NCBI GenBank assembly: GCA_017380995.1
Contig: JAFOCY010000192.1
Span: 1-5,093 of the forward strand
Origin: Oscillibacter sp.
GTDB lineage: Bacteria; Bacillota; Clostridia; Oscillospirales; Oscillospiraceae
DNA length: 5,093 bases
Direction of reading: 5' to 3'
The stretch's first letter is position 1. Each line of letters starts with the position of its first letter. The position numbers and the translations under genes are program-made. Below the pieces are notes generated by a model. That model was not told the origin of the DNA, ran no database searches, and saw only the letters and a program-made list of their open reading frames with translations. This document shows, piece by piece, positions 4,740 to 5,093 of the stretch.

Positions 4740-5093
4740 ATGTCCACTTTTATGGCAAACAAGGCCAACATCGAGCGCAAGTGGTACGTTCTGGACGCTG
4801 CCGGTAAGCCCCTGGGCAAGACCGCTGTCCGTGCTGCCGACCTGCTGCGCGGCAAGGGCAAAGTCACTTTCACTCCCCATGCTGACTGCGGCGACAACGT
4901 CATCATCATCAACGCCGGCAAGGCTGTCCTGACCGGCAAGAAGGGCGAGCAGAAGTTCTATCGCACCCACTCCGGTTGGGTTGGCGGCCTGAAGGAAACT
5001 CCTTATCGCATTCTGATGCAGGAGAACCCCCAGCTGGCTATGCGTACCGCTGTTAAGGGTATGCTGCCCAAGAACAACCTGTGCAGAAAGTCC
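4740..5093 (+). CDS. rplM: 50S ribosomal protein L13 (3' end beyond the window)
   Basis: The first 118 residues of L13 are present in one open frame that continues past the window edge; the family is about 142-145 aa, so roughly 25 residues are missing. L13 binds 23S rRNA early in 50S assembly. Recognisable family segments are RKWYVLDAAGKPLGKTA (13-29), the LLRGKGKVTFTPHADCGD region (35-52), VIIINAGKAVLTGKK (54-68), HSGWVGGLKE (77-86) and the signature AVKGMLPKNNL (104-114). AAGGAG at 4726-4731 sits 8 nt before the ATG. A second in-frame ATG four codons later (MANKANIERKW) is less well placed. In nearly all bacteria rpsI (S9) follows in the same operon and should lie just outside. Codon choice is strongly biased (AAG, CTG, GGC, CGC), as expected for a highly expressed gene. 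Confidence 0.98.
   Translation, partial: MSTFMANKANIERKWYVLDAAGKPLGKTAVRAADLLRGKGKVTFTPHADCGDNVIIINAGKAVLTGKKGEQKFYRTHSGWVGGLKETPYRILMQENPQLAMRTAVKGMLPKNNLCRKS

Noticed and set aside
4623..4970. 115-aa minus-strand frame
   Set aside because: Antisense to rplM and its promoter; L13 is certain on the plus strand.
1..5093. CRISPR array, tRNA or rRNA genes
   Set aside because: No regularly spaced repeats, cloverleaf or conserved rRNA sequence was seen.

Overview
The window looks like a chromosomal segment of a spore-forming Clostridia bacterium, most likely Oscillospiraceae-like. The basis is a YaaL (DUF2508)-BofA sporulation pair, a GC-rich gene set with strong Shine-Dalgarno sites, and a Clostridia-type ribosomal protein L13. 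The genus is not determined.

Positions 5-1547 hold an essentially complete IS110-group insertion sequence, read on the minus strand. It has a 397-aa DEDD/Ser recombinase (117-1310), a 3' non-coding end of about 110 bp and a 5' non-coding end of about 235 bp. The 5' end folds into a candidate bridge RNA. Four independent signals agree on the boundaries: (i) a short shared core (TGG/GG, minus strand) at both ends; (ii) a 10-nt match between the predicted target-binding loop and the left flank; (iii) an 8-nt match between the predicted donor-binding loop and the element's right end; (iv) joining the two ends creates a promoter, TTGACA-17 bp-TATAAG, as expected for the excised circle. The element sits about a dozen bp past the stop codon of an AT-rich membrane-protein gene, in the near-palindromic site AAATCCAATTGGAATTT.

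Positions 1557-2276 carry that small membrane protein (minus strand) and a divergent promoter region. Positions 2277-3140 encode an unrecognised protein with about 8 membrane segments (plus strand), driven by a near-consensus promoter and closed by a textbook terminator (3155-3197). Positions 3198-3314 contain no gene, only one hairpin of unknown role.

Positions 3315-4388 hold tadA (minus) diverging from an overlapping yaaL-bofA operon (plus), ended by a terminator at 4421-4457. In Bacillus, tadA, dnaX, yaaK, recR, yaaL and bofA form one region. Here the two ends of that cluster face away from each other, with dnaX, yaaK and recR absent between them. Positions 4458-4633 are AT-rich with no gene seen. 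Then a strong extended -10 promoter and a short structured leader precede rplM (L13, from 4740), which runs off the window end; rpsI would be expected next.
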